A DNA stretch of 64,000 nucleotides from Lampris incognitus (taxonomy: Eukaryota > Chordata > Actinopteri > Lampriformes > Lampridae), in assembly GCF_029633865.1 (NCBI RefSeq), contig NC_079213.1:94711016-94775015 (forward strand), given 5' to 3'. The notes under the pieces were generated by a model, which was given only the letters and a program-made list of their open reading frames with translations, ran no database searches and was not told where the DNA came from. Shown here piece after piece: positions 1 to 21,029 of this stretch. Each line of letters opens with the position of its first letter. The stretch's first letter is position 1. A program made the position numbers and the translations under genes.

Positions 1-830
1 TGGAGTTCTCACTCTACACAAACCAATCACAACTATTCTGCGGAGGTAGTTTTTCCATACTAAATGGGCTGATGGTGTTCCCCACCCTTATCGATCTGAC
101 AGCCATGGAGCTAGAAGAACAGGAAACCCTTGATCAAAGCCTAGTCCTGGATGCAGAGAATGCAGTAGGAGAGGACAGGAAAGCTTGGGGATTTATGCTT
201 GGTTAATCAAAAGCTACAGTATGTGTGTCTCCCGCTTTGAGCCCACTAGTGTGCCCTCCTTGTGAGATCCCAGCTCTTGACACCATCAACTGTACACTAA
301 TGACTATGGAGAGAGTCACAGCATACCTCATTCAAACATACTCAACTGAAGGGTCTGTGGAAAGAAGTGAGCTACATCCTGTGTGTACAAAAACTGCAGA
401 CAATGGTGGGAGTGCTTGTGATGCTTGTCATACAATATACAGCTGGAGTCATCACAGCTTTAGACTGACCACAGCTTGTACAATCCCTCTAAGAGGATAT
501 CTTCACATTTGTGATTATTTCTTTTTTCAACCAACAACTGCCACCTGTCATTTTTAGAACGAGATTTAGCTATGAATCAGAAAACCAAACATCTTTTATT
601 TCTCAGTGATCAACAGTTTGACAACTGGCAAACTCAGTACCAACGTAAAGACAAGTTTAGTCAAGTGAGGTCAAGTTTTATTGCCAGACAAGTGAGGTTG
701 CATATACAAGGAATTTGCCCCAAATAAACACAACATTCGTAAATGAAGACTTAGAAGAATGAGAATATCTTAGTTGCACTCTTGTTTTATCAGGTCTAAC
801 TTATCTGCCACTTTCTCTTTCTTCTGCCAG
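1..830. other. Non-coding sequence, probable last intron of tm6sf2
   Basis: No recognisable exon is seen. A frame is open from position 3 to about 206 and another from 225 to 557, but neither resembles a known domain and neither has convincing splice sites. The stretch ends in a pyrimidine-rich acceptor (cag at 828-830) before the exon at 831, so intron is the simplest reading. Confidence 0.5.
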
Positions 831-1067
831 TGCCAGTGGACTCATATCGGGGCCTCCCTCCATCCTCGCACTGCAGCTCCATTTCGTATCCCAGATGAGG
901 CCTTCTGGTGTGTGTTGGCAGCTAATGTGCTCTATGCAGTCACCCCCATCCTGGTGGCCATGCGGGTCCACAATAACCCCTACTTCTTCCTGAAGATTGC
1001 CCCCTTCCCTGGCCAGACCGGCCTGCCGAATAGCGAGGAGAAAGACACCAAGTACAAAGACAAATAA
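831..1067 (+). CDS. tm6sf2: Last coding exon of a TM6SF (transmembrane 6 superfamily) protein, probably tm6sf2
   Basis: The frame runs from a good acceptor after ctttcttctgccag to a TAA at 1065-1067, about 78 codons. It encodes a hydrophilic loop (HIGASLHPRTAAPFRIPDE), one hydrophobic helix (VLAANVLYAVTPILVAM) and a polar tail ending in lysines (KDTKYKDK), which fits the last EXPERA-type membrane segment and cytoplasmic tail of TM6SF proteins. TM6SF2 is an ER/Golgi membrane protein involved in lipidation of VLDL in liver and gut. That role is family knowledge, not visible here. The next gene downstream on the same strand is hapln4, as in mammals, and this supports TM6SF2 over TM6SF1. The upstream exons lie outside the window. 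An alternative acceptor at 835-836 would shorten the exon by two codons. Identity rests on recognition by eye plus synteny. Confidence 0.6.
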   Translation, partial: CQWTHIGASLHPRTAAPFRIPDEAFWCVLAANVLYAVTPILVAMRVHNNPYFFLKIAPFPGQTGLPNSEEKDTKYKDK

Positions 1068-3114
1068 CAGATGCTAATGTTCTGTAGCTTTCATAGTCGA
1101 TGATGAGCCGACTGATTCTCAAAAAGAATTTTAACTTAAAACTACAATAACACTTTATTTCAAATGCCTTATTTCAAATGTCACAATATAAAGTTATTTT
1201 CCTCACCTGCTCTGTATTTTCTCATTATTTGAATCTTTGATTAACAACAATTTATATCCTCACTAAAAGCGTAAACTGTCATATCGCTAGCATCCCTAGT
1301 TGCCCTCATCTCATTGCAATCACTGTTACTCTACACTCACACTGGTTTGTTCTGCGGGGTCTGGCCCGTGGGCTGGTTTCTTTTTTTCAGCTGCTCTTCA
1401 GTGTAAAGGTTCAAAGAAACTTTCTGCCATTCCTCACAGCCACAGTGTCATCACAGCACAGTGAGGGATTGCTGGATGAGAATCAAAGCACACCATCCTC
1501 TCTTTTCATTATGACTATGGGCAGGGATGACTATGGGTTATTGAACACTTCTTCCTCGCGAGCAACCTCAGTCATCCCGCCTCCCTTAAAATTAAAAATC
1601 ATTTCAGCTCTAGGATCAAAACTTGAGCACCAGGGAATGAGACAAGAGAGGGGAGAAAATGTCTTCGTATTACTGTTGAACGGAGAGAAGTTGCCACTTT
1701 AGATGATGCCACCATGGGTACCACTTCTTATTATTCAGAGTTGAGTCGCAAGGTATGGCCAGTTTGTGCTGCACAGGGTATATTTATTTCAATGGGGTGT
1801 TGAACCACTCACATGCACCTGAACATGTATCATAGTTGCATGGCTGTTCGCCTGCCAGCCTGTCTTGGTTTTAAAGAAAAGGCTTATTTTATAAATTTAG
1901 ATACGCAGACAAGGCATGCTATGATGGCCTCAGTTTGTAATCTTCCTCCATGCTCTCTTTGCTGGTACCAGTGGAACCAGATGGCTCGCTTTTTATCCCT
2001 TCTCTTCTTGTATTTCTTGATCCTGTTCTTTTCTTGTGAGTATGTTAGCTCTGTGTGGGTGGCTGGGTAAATTGTCTGGCTCTGCTCTCATTGTTTTCTT
2101 TTGAACAGATACAAAACGAATGCCTTTTGGATTTTGTTTTGTCTCCGAGGGCAAACACTATGAAAACATCGCAAAAGAATGTGGTTGACAGTTTCACTCA
2201 CAACTGATTAGAGGACAAAATATGCAGAAAAAAGGCTTACTCGTCCTTGTAATTGCCCAGACAGTCTTGGATTGTGCCTTCGGGGGCTTGGGAGAGCATG
2301 CATCTCAATGGGAAAGGCACAAGGTTTACTTCTCTATCGCTAGTATTTATATCCATGATATGGTTTAGAAAATAGTTCAGAAAATATTTGCATAAACAGT
2401 TTGCTGACAGACAGAATGGGAAACTTTTAAATGGAAGGATAATGTGCTTTAAAACAACTGTGCAATTCCTCTCTCCTATCCCATCCTATCAATAGTGGAA
2501 TTGCCCACTCATAGACAATTACCTCTTTCACTTAGCTTAGCAATAGGCCAATGCACCCACGCATGCACACACTCACTCATGCACAGAGGGGGAGAAAGTA
2601 GAGAATCATCAGATTTGTTCTCCCACTGCAGCTTTTTTTGCGCTGAAGTGTGGCATCAGTCTTGCTCGCACATGCTCCCAATCCATTTTCTGTGTGTAAC
2701 AGAGGCTCTGAATCAAATCTGGCCTTTCCAAGCAGCCCTGTAATCCCATGATGGGAGTCACAAGGGATTTGTGCTGCAGATGTCGGCTCAGCTGTGTTGT
2801 GGCAAGTGCCCTGGGGAGCTGTGGCTTGCCTAATTGGTAACCTTTAATTTGAGGGGAAAATAACAACGAAATAATTCACACACCAAAGGCAGGGATAGCT
2901 GTAAAATTCCCTTTTTGCAGCATGTACATTTCGCTGACGCTGAATGGGATTCACTCTCCTCTTCTGATGAAGCAATGTTGATTTTTTTTTTTTGCTTTGT
3001 CTTTTTTGCTATCTCAGCTCCCATCCGCTTGTTGAAATAGTAGGTTAGAGATATGTTGCGTTGCTCTTTCAATCATTGCGAAAGTAAAAAAAAAAAAATC
3101 TAAACGTAGTGGTG
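1068..3114. other. tm6sf2 3' flank and intergenic DNA
   Basis: No coding exon or repeat family was recognised. The sequence after the TAA at 1067 is AT-rich and contains possible polyadenylation contexts (aatataaag near 1185). Short open frames in this stretch lack codon bias or domain similarity. Confidence 0.5.
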
Positions 3115-3119
3115 AAAAA
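3115..3119 (-). terminator. RNA polymerase III terminator of tRNA-Ala
   Basis: On the minus strand a run of five T lies four bases after the tRNA 3' end (aaaaa at 3115-3119 on the plus strand). This is the expected Pol III stop and supports an intact transcription unit. Confidence 0.75.
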
Positions 3120-3123
3120 GGTT

Positions 3124-3196
3124 TGGAGGATGCGGGCATCGATCCCGCTACCTCTCGCATGCTAAGCGAGCGCTCTACCATTTGAGCTAATCCCCC
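3124..3196 (-). tRNA. tRNA-Ala (anticodon AGC)
   Basis: The minus strand folds into a 73-nt cloverleaf. The acceptor stem GGGGGAT pairs with ATCCTCC (one G-U) and is followed by discriminator A. The D-arm carries the box A sequence TTAGCTCAAATGG. The anticodon loop is CTTAGCATG with AGC at its centre. The T-arm carries box B as GGGATCGATGCCC, the form usual for vertebrate tRNA-Ala. There is no intron and no encoded CCA. A T-run terminator follows directly. The lack of SINE-type tail, target duplication or substitutions in the stems argues for a real gene rather than a tRNA-derived repeat. It decodes GCU, and GCC by inosine modification. Confidence 0.93.
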
Positions 3197-3851
3197 GCCG
3201 GGCGCACTCGTCTGAGCAAAGCTATATAAACAATCCAACAGCCACCGTAATCCGTTTCTCTTCGCGTTATTTAGACTCTCGGCGCTTTTGTAGCAGAAAA
3301 TAACTCGATTAATAAGACCCCAGATCACAAACTGAAACCAACCATGAGGTTTTATCGTTTGTGAAAACATACAAATTAACAGCCAGCCAAACAGACTGAT
3401 GCACTCAAAATAACAGTGACAAATGACGAAATGGCAAGGGGCTGACGTTGCACGATTGTAAAAAAAAGAAAAAGAAAAAAGTCGTTCTGTAATCAATCAG
3501 TCAATCAAAAAAATGGTTAGTGCGTCATCACAGGACTGCGGGACCTACCAACACTAGTGATTCCCCCTGCAATGCGAGAGAGAGAGATCAGCAATGGGAC
3601 AAGAAACGCCAGCAGGAGGAGAGAGAGAGGGAATAAGATGAGTTCCTCCGCAGACCACTAGCAGCCTGCCCGAGAAGTAAACAGCGCTCATCTGCCTCAT
3701 CCAGTCGTGCACCAAATCCTGTTGTGATAGTTGTGGTAAGTCCACTTCTGTGGTCGAACGGTTGGGCTCGGTTCTGCGCATTGTGCACTGTTTGTACTGC
3801 ATGAAAACTGTTCAGTGGACTTAACCTTGAATGTTCGGCCGACACAAATGT

Positions 3852-3877
3852 TGCAGCAGCAGCAGCAGCAGCAGCAT
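3852..3877. repeat. (GCA)8 trinucleotide repeat
   Basis: Eight uninterrupted GCA units. They are not inside a recognisable exon. Confidence 0.8.
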
Positions 3878-4014
3878 TGCTTTACAGTGCTATGTGCATG
3901 TGTACCAGGGTGTTTAGTTAAGTCTGCGTCACTGGCCCATCATTATGATGGAGCCTAACTGATCTGCTGCGGCAATGCGATTACATGTGTACTGATTTCA
4001 GGAGGGGGAGACAA

Positions 4015-4525
4015 CTATGCACTCAATGCAGACCCTATCAGTTCACACCCGAGGCAAAAACTGTTAATTATTGAGCCATTTGACTCAGCCAGTTCTTTAT
4101 GCTGCATTATTAACTTGAGTGATAAGAATGCTTTTGTTCTCCAGCGTCTCCTCTTCAACTGTACAATTATGCTGCATTGCCAACATAGTGATGTGCGCAT
4201 CTGATGCAAAGCATACTCTTTGCGTACTCCCGTCCGTCCATAAACAGTCTTTAGGGCCCGTCTAAAGATAATGGGTGCTTGACCAGAATTGCTGGGCCCA
4301 GCCCCGTGTGTGACCTCGACTCTAAACGCCGTGGGGGTTTTCCTAAGGGACCACTCTTTGCTGTTATTCAGTGCGTATCCAAAGTCATTCATTGCCATAA
4401 AGCGGATCGCTGACATGGCCACGTGGGAGGTGATGTCGCAGTCCTCGTTAGGCAGGCTGATTTGCTGTTGCAGATTTATGCTGGGGCAGGGACTTAATTC
4501 ATTACTTTGGCCGCAGTGCTGCCTT
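4015..4525 (-). CDS. Unassigned open frame, about 168 codons
   Basis: The minus strand is open from just after a TGA near 4525 to about 4015, in a GC-rich patch. The translated stretch is not low-complexity (for example AIRFMAMNDFGYALNNSKEW and VEVTHGAGPSNSGQAP). No good ATG context or splice structure is evident and I do not recognise the family. It could be an exon of an unidentified gene, a decayed element or chance. Open length alone is weak evidence. Confidence 0.2.
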
Positions 4526-4734
4526 CACGTGCTAGTGGAGCGATGGAAACACAAGGAGTCAATGTTACACTGCCGTTATGGAGAAAAAACGCACAGTTTT
4601 AACTCTTAACAACTATAACTGAAAATGGCAATACTCCCATCTGCTCAGGTCACATAACAGACACGCACGTGCTTTTGGTTCTTATGGCGCCTCCTGCTGA
4701 TCAGAAACCCGCCAAACTCACTGGCACGGAAAGT

Positions 4735-4985
4735 TGAATCAGTTCATCTGAACGCAACGTTTCTTAACAGAAACGTTTCATCACTCAACTAAGTGAGTGC
4801 AAATAGGCGTGACCATTTGCATGTGAAACCGAGGGTTGGTTTCGGTCGTTATGCCACTGCATTGGTTATAAGGGTGGGGATACCTGCAGTCAGTTGAGAC
4901 TGAAGAGGTCACTTAGATGAGTGATTAAACGTTTCCGTCTCAATAAATGTTGTGTCCAGATGAATGGATTCACCTTTCTGTCACT
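4735..4985. repeat. Interspersed repeat with inverted ends, also present near 23.1 kb
   Basis: The segment contains cagaaacgtttcatcactca near its left end and an inverted, diverged version (gagtgattaaacgtttccgt) near 4920. Together with the inverted gttcatctg / cagatgaa motifs this makes a foldback arrangement of about 240 bp. The sequence matches 23075-23265 in part (aaacgtttcatcactcat, caaataggcgtgaccac). A non-autonomous DNA element is likely, but the family was not identified. Confidence 0.55.
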
Positions 4986-5237
4986 GGCCTTATGGGATCT
5001 AGTATGCGGGTCAACACCGGGTCACGACCAGTTGTCTGTTCATTTTTTATGTCAAGTAAAAGCAAAACAATGTAGGTAAGAAGAACCCTAAGAATACCCA
5101 TCTTTAGTTATACCCTGATACTCTTTTAGGTGGCAAAATAATGGTTTGTATTGGAGGTTTCCTAACTTCTAGTAAACGCTCTGATGTGTTTCTTTCTACA
5201 GCTTTCAGACCAGTTTCTGCCCCTGTCCCTGAGGACA

Positions 5238-14877
<9,640 letters not shown>

Positions 14878-15105
14878 GACAGCGATACAGAGAGCAAGAG
14901 TGGGGGGGCTCTATTTTAGATTTTACTGCAACAACTGTCACGTAGCAGCCAGACTCCATTCATCGCTTTTAAATCTTAACACTCAAAGACAAGAGTGTTC
15001 GTTTGCAGATTTGCCGTAGAGTGGTAGCGAGGCCATGCAAAATTAAGGGTGACATCTTTATTAGGGTGGTTTTCCATTTGTCTCCACAAAGTAGAGTATC
15101 TTAGA

Positions 15106-15138
<33 letters not shown>

Positions 15139-15238
15139 ACTGCATCCATCAGCTGCAAATGGGCAGTTAAACAGCAGCTTGATCCGAACTCAGGCACACG
15201 TTGGTATGGTGAGCCCGTCAATATTGTCTTTGTTTACA

Positions 15239-15272
<34 letters not shown>

Positions 15273-15950
15273 GGGGGGTTGGACCACATGGTGTGTGGAG
15301 GACCCCGTGTCATTCTCATGCGGTCTCCGAGTTAAAGGGCCCAAGAATCTGAGCCAGGATCACAATGCCAGTGAGAAAATATTCCTTTGTGTGTGAAAAT
15401 GAATGCTGTCGGACTGCATGGAAATACTCAAAGATGCCCTTCAAGTGATGACTGTGATTGCAGTTTCTCTGTATGCTGATGCCATGCTTGGTTAACAGCC
15501 CTTTGGCATAATACAATATTGAAATGTGACCCATTTTTCTCATTGACTTGGACATCGCAACCCTATCATTAGAGCTGAACAGGCCAAATAGCAAATGTTG
15601 CACTTGCTCTAAGATATTTGCACTTATTTATAGACATCTATATTTTAAGATAGTAGTCTAAGTTAAAATCAAGTAGGCATGCGATATTAAGATGAAAATA
15701 GTTGCCGGAGCTTACAAAATAGATATGCAAAACCTGCTGCAATAACTGCTAATTTACCTCATATTCTGTATTTCTTTGTTGCCTAAGCCACCAGTTGCAC
15801 TATACATATTAAATAGCACAGTCTTAATGAGATAAAACAATGCAATTACCTTTATTATGGAATGTGTTTACAGTTGCAACTACAGAATGAATGATTTTGT
15901 GTATGTTCAGGAACAAAAGGAAGAATATGAAAAAAAAAACAAATAAAGCC
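14878..15950 (+). other. hapln4: hapln4 3' UTR
   Basis: Sequence from the TAA to the AATAAA at 15942-15947 is non-coding and AT-rich, with two (GT)n tracts (about 15103-15138 and 15241-15270). The extent is inferred from the first strong polyadenylation signal; a second AATAAA lies at 16014. Confidence 0.6.
15942..15947 (+). promoter_or_regulatory. Polyadenylation signal AATAAA, probably hapln4
   Basis: A canonical hexamer followed by TTGG and a T-rich downstream region. It is the first AATAAA after the hapln4 stop. Confidence 0.55.
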
Positions 15951-16651
15951 TTGGCATTGGTTGATGATTTAAAACATGCAAATGTATTTGGGGTTCTGTC
16001 CTTTTCTGCATGAATAAATTGATATTGAAATATTATTTTTAAAAATTGTGTCCCAAAAAAAAAAAGAAATGTTATGAATTTATGTTATGTTACTGGTATC
16101 ATTTTAAAAGTAGTACACTTTTTTTTTTTTAGCTTTGTACAATCATTTTAGAGGAGGGGGCACTTTAGTTGGATCACGGATTTGCTATAAAACAAATCTA
16201 ATCTCTTTATATATAATCAATGCTCCATTATGTCTTAACCTTTGAGCGTCTGCGTGCAAGTGGAACTGTTGAACGGTGCTCTGGGTGGGAAGTATTTTGG
16301 TGCTGCGCCAAAGCAGCAGAGGTGACCATGTCATCGTCATAGCAACTGGCAGCCTGTAATAAAAGTTGAGTTTATGGCAAATTTAACATTATGAAACAAT
16401 CATTGTGAATGACATTTGAGCTGTGGAGTGTGCAGTTATTTCCTGAGTATTTGATGATTAGTCGTCCTGTCAAAAGATTTTTCCCCGAGCCTCAAACCTA
16501 ACCTTTATGGCTGAGGACGATTATTATCATGAGAGGGCCCTGACTATTCAATGAGAGGGCCCTGAAACAGCATTAGTCATGCTTTGCCAAAATAAAAATT
16601 TCGGATTCACAGCCATGACATTAAAAAGTCTAAATCCAGCCTAAATAACTA

Positions 16652-16980
16652 ACCATCCATCCATTATCTGAACCGCTTATCCTGCTCTCAGGGTCGCGGG
16701 GATGCTGGAGCCTATCCCAGCAGTTATTGGGTGGCCGCCAGGCCATCACACAGGGCCGACATACACACACATATTCATAACTAGGGGCAATTTAGTATGG
16801 CCGATTCGCCTGACCTACATGTCTTTGGAAAGAAACCGGAGCACACCTATGCAGACACAGGGAGAACATGCAAACTCTACACAGAGGACGACCCCTCCCC
16901 AAGGTTGGACTACCCCGGGGCTCGAACCCAGGACCTTCTTGCTGTGAGGCGACCACCCTAACCACTGCGCCACTGTGCCA
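16652..16980 (-). mobile_element. tRNA-derived SINE, family B, full-length copy
   Basis: Read on the minus strand it starts with a tRNA-like head (GTGGCGCAGTGGTTAGG box A, GGGTTCGAGCCC box B), then the AACCTTGGGG block, the ATGTAGGTCAGGCGAAT block and the tail ATAATGGATGGATG. It is flanked by a perfect 12-bp duplication cctaaataacta (16640-16651 and 16981-16992). Confidence 0.88.
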
Positions 16981-16992
16981 CCTAAATAACTA

Positions 16993-17907
16993 TAACATTC
17001 ACAATTTATGGGGGATTATGCATTCCACATTTTGGTGCTGAAGCAATGTAGATATTTTTGTGCACATGGTTATCACCCCAGCCAATTTGAAATTCATTTT
17101 GCATGGCATTTAAGTGCCTTGCTCTAACTAAAATACCTTGTGTAGCAGCAAGGGCATCATAACTAGCAGCTGCTGCTGTCTTTGCTTTCAGCATGTCTTC
17201 TTATGACAAATTGAGATTATAAAACTGATCTTTGCCACCACTATTTTGCAGTTAAATGATAAAAAAAGTGTGCAAGCAATGATGCATACTGTACAAAGTT
17301 GCCCCTCAAATACTGAGCTGAAAGAAACTACATATTTCACAGACATTTAACTCAACAAGCTGGGCAGGAGGAAATTTGGACAGTGAACATGTGTTGGCCT
17401 TGAATGAAGCTTCCTCATACTAGCTTTACTCAAACACAAGAGAACCTTTGGAGAGCCTATGGAGAGGCAGGAAGAAGTGGAGCAATAGACAGGTACAGTG
17501 CATGGGTGCAACAACATAGGCCTTTCGTAACAGTGATAGAGCCTTGGCACCTATTTCACTTGCAGAAAGGATGAAAGTACTATTTTCAGTTCATCAGACT
17601 TTCTCCCATCTTTTTCTCTCGAGCATGAAATTAAATTAGGTGACCCTGTAACAACTGAGTGCAGCCACTGAGTAAATACAAAAGGATGGGCTGGAGCTCC
17701 TTTCCATTTGGCGCTCATTTATCAGCCTGTGACAGAGGTCAGTAAGTCAGAACAGGGGCCTGAGATGAGAGCATAAAGTACTAAGGGTTTAGTTAGAAAA
17801 TTTTAAATAGAAAACCCCAGAGCAGTAAAGATGACCAGTACATTAAAATTTTTTACAATTACTAAACAAGAATTTTTCAATACCGAGCTCAGTTTTTTAC
17901 AAAACTC
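16993..17907. other. Intergenic DNA, nothing recognised
   Basis: AT-rich, without convincing coding frames, splice-site pairs or repeat termini that I can identify. Confidence 0.5.
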
Positions 17908-17940
<33 letters not shown>

Positions 17941-17941
17941 G
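17908..17941. repeat. (ATC)n microsatellite
   Basis: About eleven ATC units, immediately bordering the open segment at 17942-18400. This is a common position for the tail of a retroposed sequence. Confidence 0.85.
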
Positions 17942-18400
17942 GCGGTCACTCAGGGTCGAGTATGACTGTCCTCTTTCTGGGTCTTCAGGTGGGTGTAGAG
18001 GCTGACCCTGGAGCCACATAATGGGAGGATGCCTGCGTGTGACAGCTTTTGACGTGGAGTGGCTGATGTGCCTGAAGCCACCACATCGTCCTTGGCAGGG
18101 GGTGGCCAGAGTCCAATAGCATGGAGAACCAAGATGATTGGGGACCACTCTCTGTACAACCTTCATTCGTCTCCACTGCTGTTGTGACCTGGAGACATCT
18201 TCCACCAGTTCCACCATTGAGGTCTTTGTTGGATCACGCTTCGCCTGGAACTTCCCCCTTGACCTATCCACCTTGGGTGACCCTACCAGGAGCCAAGCTC
18301 CAGACAGCATAGCTCTTGGAATCATTGGTAAATACAAGCTTCTCCACGACGGCAAGGTGGCGATCCAACATGCTTTGCACCAACACGCAGCTTAGCACGA
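17942..18400 (-). repeat. Unidentified, probably interspersed repeat with an open minus-strand frame
   Basis: The minus strand is open for about 139 codons (18355 to 17936) and the segment ends abruptly at an (ATC)n tract. Part of the reading (MLSGAWLLVGSPKVDRSRGK) is reminiscent of repeat-derived hypothetical proteins in fish, but I cannot name a family. Frames on both strands are open, so protein coding is doubtful. Confidence 0.35.
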
Positions 18401-19000
18401 CACTTCATATCATGCCTAAAATGCACCACAACTACCAAAATGCAGCAAACATGCGTCAGAGGCATATCGCTCTACCAAAACACCAGCACTAGCTTGCTCT
18501 CAAGAGTAACACTTGTTGGCTGACCTAAAAAACACTAACATGTGGCACTGTAGTAGATGAATAATTATATCAATCTTTGAAATAGCGAGTCATTTTTTGT
18601 CTTTTATTATTGTTGACAGTATAGGTTGTTTAAAAAAAAAAACTCTCCAGTACAAAACAGAACGGCACATCTTCACTGTATAAAATATACCACAGTACAT
18701 ACAAGTCATAGAAATGCTGCGTATAGCATGTTACCTGCAAAAACAAAAACAATTCCAGTACTCTAATACAGATTAACTGATTTGGTTTACAGTAAAAACA
18801 ATACTCTAGAAAAACACTGCAAGTCTCCGGTAGAGTGATGCTGGTTTTAGTCTACCCGTCTATGATTGGTCTATTTACATAACTTCAATCAAAAGTTTGT
18901 CTCTATAACCATTCCAAAAACGTTTGTTATTGGTTTTAGTTTTGAATGTTCTTCAGTGTAGCACTTATGACTTAGCAAATTTCTATCCATTTGAATTTTC

Positions 19001-19180
19001 CTCCCAAAGTCCGAAGACATGTAGGTCAGGTGAATTAGCCATACTGAATTGTCCCTAGATGTAAATGTGTCAGCCCTGTGATGGCCTGGTGGCCTGTCCA
19101 GGGTGTCTCCCCGCCTACCGCCCGGTGACTACTGGGATAGGCTCCAGCATCCTGCGACCCCAATTGGGATTGGGATGATT
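19001..19180 (+). mobile_element. SINE family B fragment, 5'-truncated
   Basis: Starts within the ATGTAGGTCAGGTGAAT block and runs through CCCTGTGATGGCCTGGTGGC and GGATAGGCTCCAGCATCC. The ATGGATGG tail is degraded. Confidence 0.75.
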
Positions 19181-19194
19181 CAAAGATACATCCA

Positions 19195-19432
19195 AGGATG
19201 CACTGGGACATATCATCAGGGATGTTTCCTGAGGTCCTCGGATGTTTCGTGTGTTTCAACATCATACACCCTCTCTCAGGCAACCCAGCCAGGGTTGATC
19301 AGGCCCTGGCTTGTGTCCCAGCAGTTTTGGCCTCCTTCTGATTCAAAGACATCTGGAGGCCCTCTCTGCAGCCTCCATGGTAGACTTGATAGCTTTCCTT
19401 TTAGCAGCCCCAGTGATGCCAAGTAGAGTGTA
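19195..19432 (-). pseudogene. C-terminal remnant of a non-LTR retrotransposon ORF
   Basis: The minus strand reads KVYTLLGITGAAKRKAIKST then EAAERASRCL before a stop. This resembles the region just before the C-terminus of fish LINE ORFs. It contains several stops and is cut by the SINE at 19441. The family is undetermined. Confidence 0.4.
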
Positions 19433-19440
19433 GACCTTCT

Positions 19441-19796
19441 TTTTTTTTTTTTTACTAATTTATTGATCCCCGTGGGGAAATTCTTTCTCTACATTTAACT
19501 CATCCTAGCTGTGTAGCTAGGAGCAGTGGGCAGCCGCCGTGCAGCACCAAGGGACCAACTCCAGTTCGTCTTGCCATGTCTCGCTCAGGGGCACAAACAG
19601 AAGTATTAACCCTAACATGCATGTGTTTTTGATGGTGGGGGAAACCGCAGCACCCACTGCAGACATGAGAAGAACATGCAAACCTCACACAGAGGACGAC
19701 CTGGGAGGATCCCCAAGGTTGGACAACCCCGGGGTTTGAACCCAGGACCTTCTTGCTATGAGGCAACAGTGCTAACCACTGGGCCACCGTGCCACT
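19441..19796 (-). mobile_element. tRNA-derived SINE, family C, full-length
   Basis: The minus strand starts with a tRNA-like head (GGTGGCCCAGTGGTTAGCAC, then GGGTTCAAACCCCGGGG) and ends in AATTTCCCCACGGGGATCAA, TAAA and poly-A. The head is nearly the same as in family B but the tail is different, and matches the 44-bp fragment at 6694-6737. Confidence 0.85.
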
Positions 19797-20370
19797 CAGT
19801 AGTTAGCTGACCTTGCACAGTGAGTGGCAAGCAAAGCCTCTACACCCCACGTCAATGGGCTCTGGTTGCATTGTCAAACTGGTTTCATTGTCTGTGCTTG
19901 ATTGCTGGAGGCCACTTGATCTGACTCTGCTGAACTGCTCTGCTGCAAGCCAGAGAGCTTAGCACATGGAGGTTCTTGACTCTGTGGGGTGTCTCCGGGC
20001 CGGGCCGCTCTTGTGTCTCACCAGGAGTGGATCCTGTGCGCTGAGCTGCACCCCCCTGCGCCAAGCATTTCATTCAGGTCTAATGGATTTTAAGGCCGTG
20101 CTCATTCTTGAAGACCTTGCCGCAAATGCATCTTCGAGTTGTCGTTGTTGATTATTCATTTGCCAAGGTCACCATATAATGATTGGTCCGCTGGAGTTGT
20201 TGCACCTACACATCACGGCATATTTGCATCAAGTTGAACATTTTTCAACTTTACATTGTCGCCTTGCTTAGTGTTGCCAAAGCCTATGTATAAAGAAAGC
20301 TCAACTCCTGTAATTGTCTGCAATGAGACAAATAAATTATTGTTGTGAACTGAGGACTGTGAGGAAATGG

Positions 20371-20698
20371 ACCAATGTGTCAAAACTGGAGCACCAGGCT
20401 TGCCTCGACTGCAATGACTGGAGTGTTTTTGAGGCTGCATCTACAGACCTGGATGCACTTACTGACACTGTGACATCTGACATCAGCTTTTGTGAGGACA
20501 TTTGTGTGCCCACCAAAACCTTCTGTACCTTTAACAGCAATAAGCCTTGGTTCACAGCAAAACTCAGGTAGCTTTGTCAGGCCAAAGAGGAAGCCTACAG
20601 GAGTGGAGATAGGATCTGGTATAACAAAACCAGAAACAAGCTCACAAAGGAAATCAGACTGGCAAAAAGGTACTACTCTGAAAAGTTGAAAAACAGGT
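20371..20698 (+). pseudogene. L2-like LINE, segment between endonuclease and RT
   Basis: The frame reads FCTFNSNKPWFTAKLR, then a stop, then AYRSGDRIWYNKTRNKLTKE, typical of the linker before RT in L2/CR1-group LINEs. It is interrupted by a SINE at 20699 and by stops. Confidence 0.65.
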
Positions 20699-20835
20699 TT
20701 TCTGGGCATCTGGGTGGTATGGCAGTCTATTCCGATGCGGGTATCGCCAGTTTGAATCCCAGTCTTACCTCTGGCTTGGTCGGGTGTCCCGACAGACACA
20801 ACTGGTCATGTCTGCAGGTGGGAAGCCGGATGTGT
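20699..20835 (+). mobile_element. SINE family A, 3'-truncated copy 4
   Basis: Head and first third only (GGGTGGTATGGCAGTCTATTC through CAGGTGGGAAGCCGGATGTG). It is inserted in the L2-like LINE. Confidence 0.75.
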
Positions 20836-20948
20836 TTACACACAGCTCCAGGGATCTGTTGAAGACACATTAGCAGCTGATGAGTGTGAGACGCATGAAA
20901 CAGGCCTGTACTGCAATGTATTAAAACTTTTTTTTCCTGTATCCATGT

Positions 20949-20950
<2 letters not shown>

Positions 20951-21017
<67 letters not shown>
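20951..21017. repeat. (AT)n microsatellite
   Basis: About 33 AT units. Open frames across it are artefacts. Confidence 0.95.
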
Positions 21018-21020
<3 letters not shown>

Positions 21021-21029
21021 TTATTTTTT

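Noticed and set aside
3-206. Open frame at the left edge of the window
   Set aside because: About 68 codons, no domain similarity, no splice evidence. It does not resemble TM6SF sequence.
17942-18400. Protein-coding gene on the minus strand
   Set aside because: Both strands are open, it ends abruptly at a microsatellite, and no family or splice structure is evident. It is kept only as a probable repeat.
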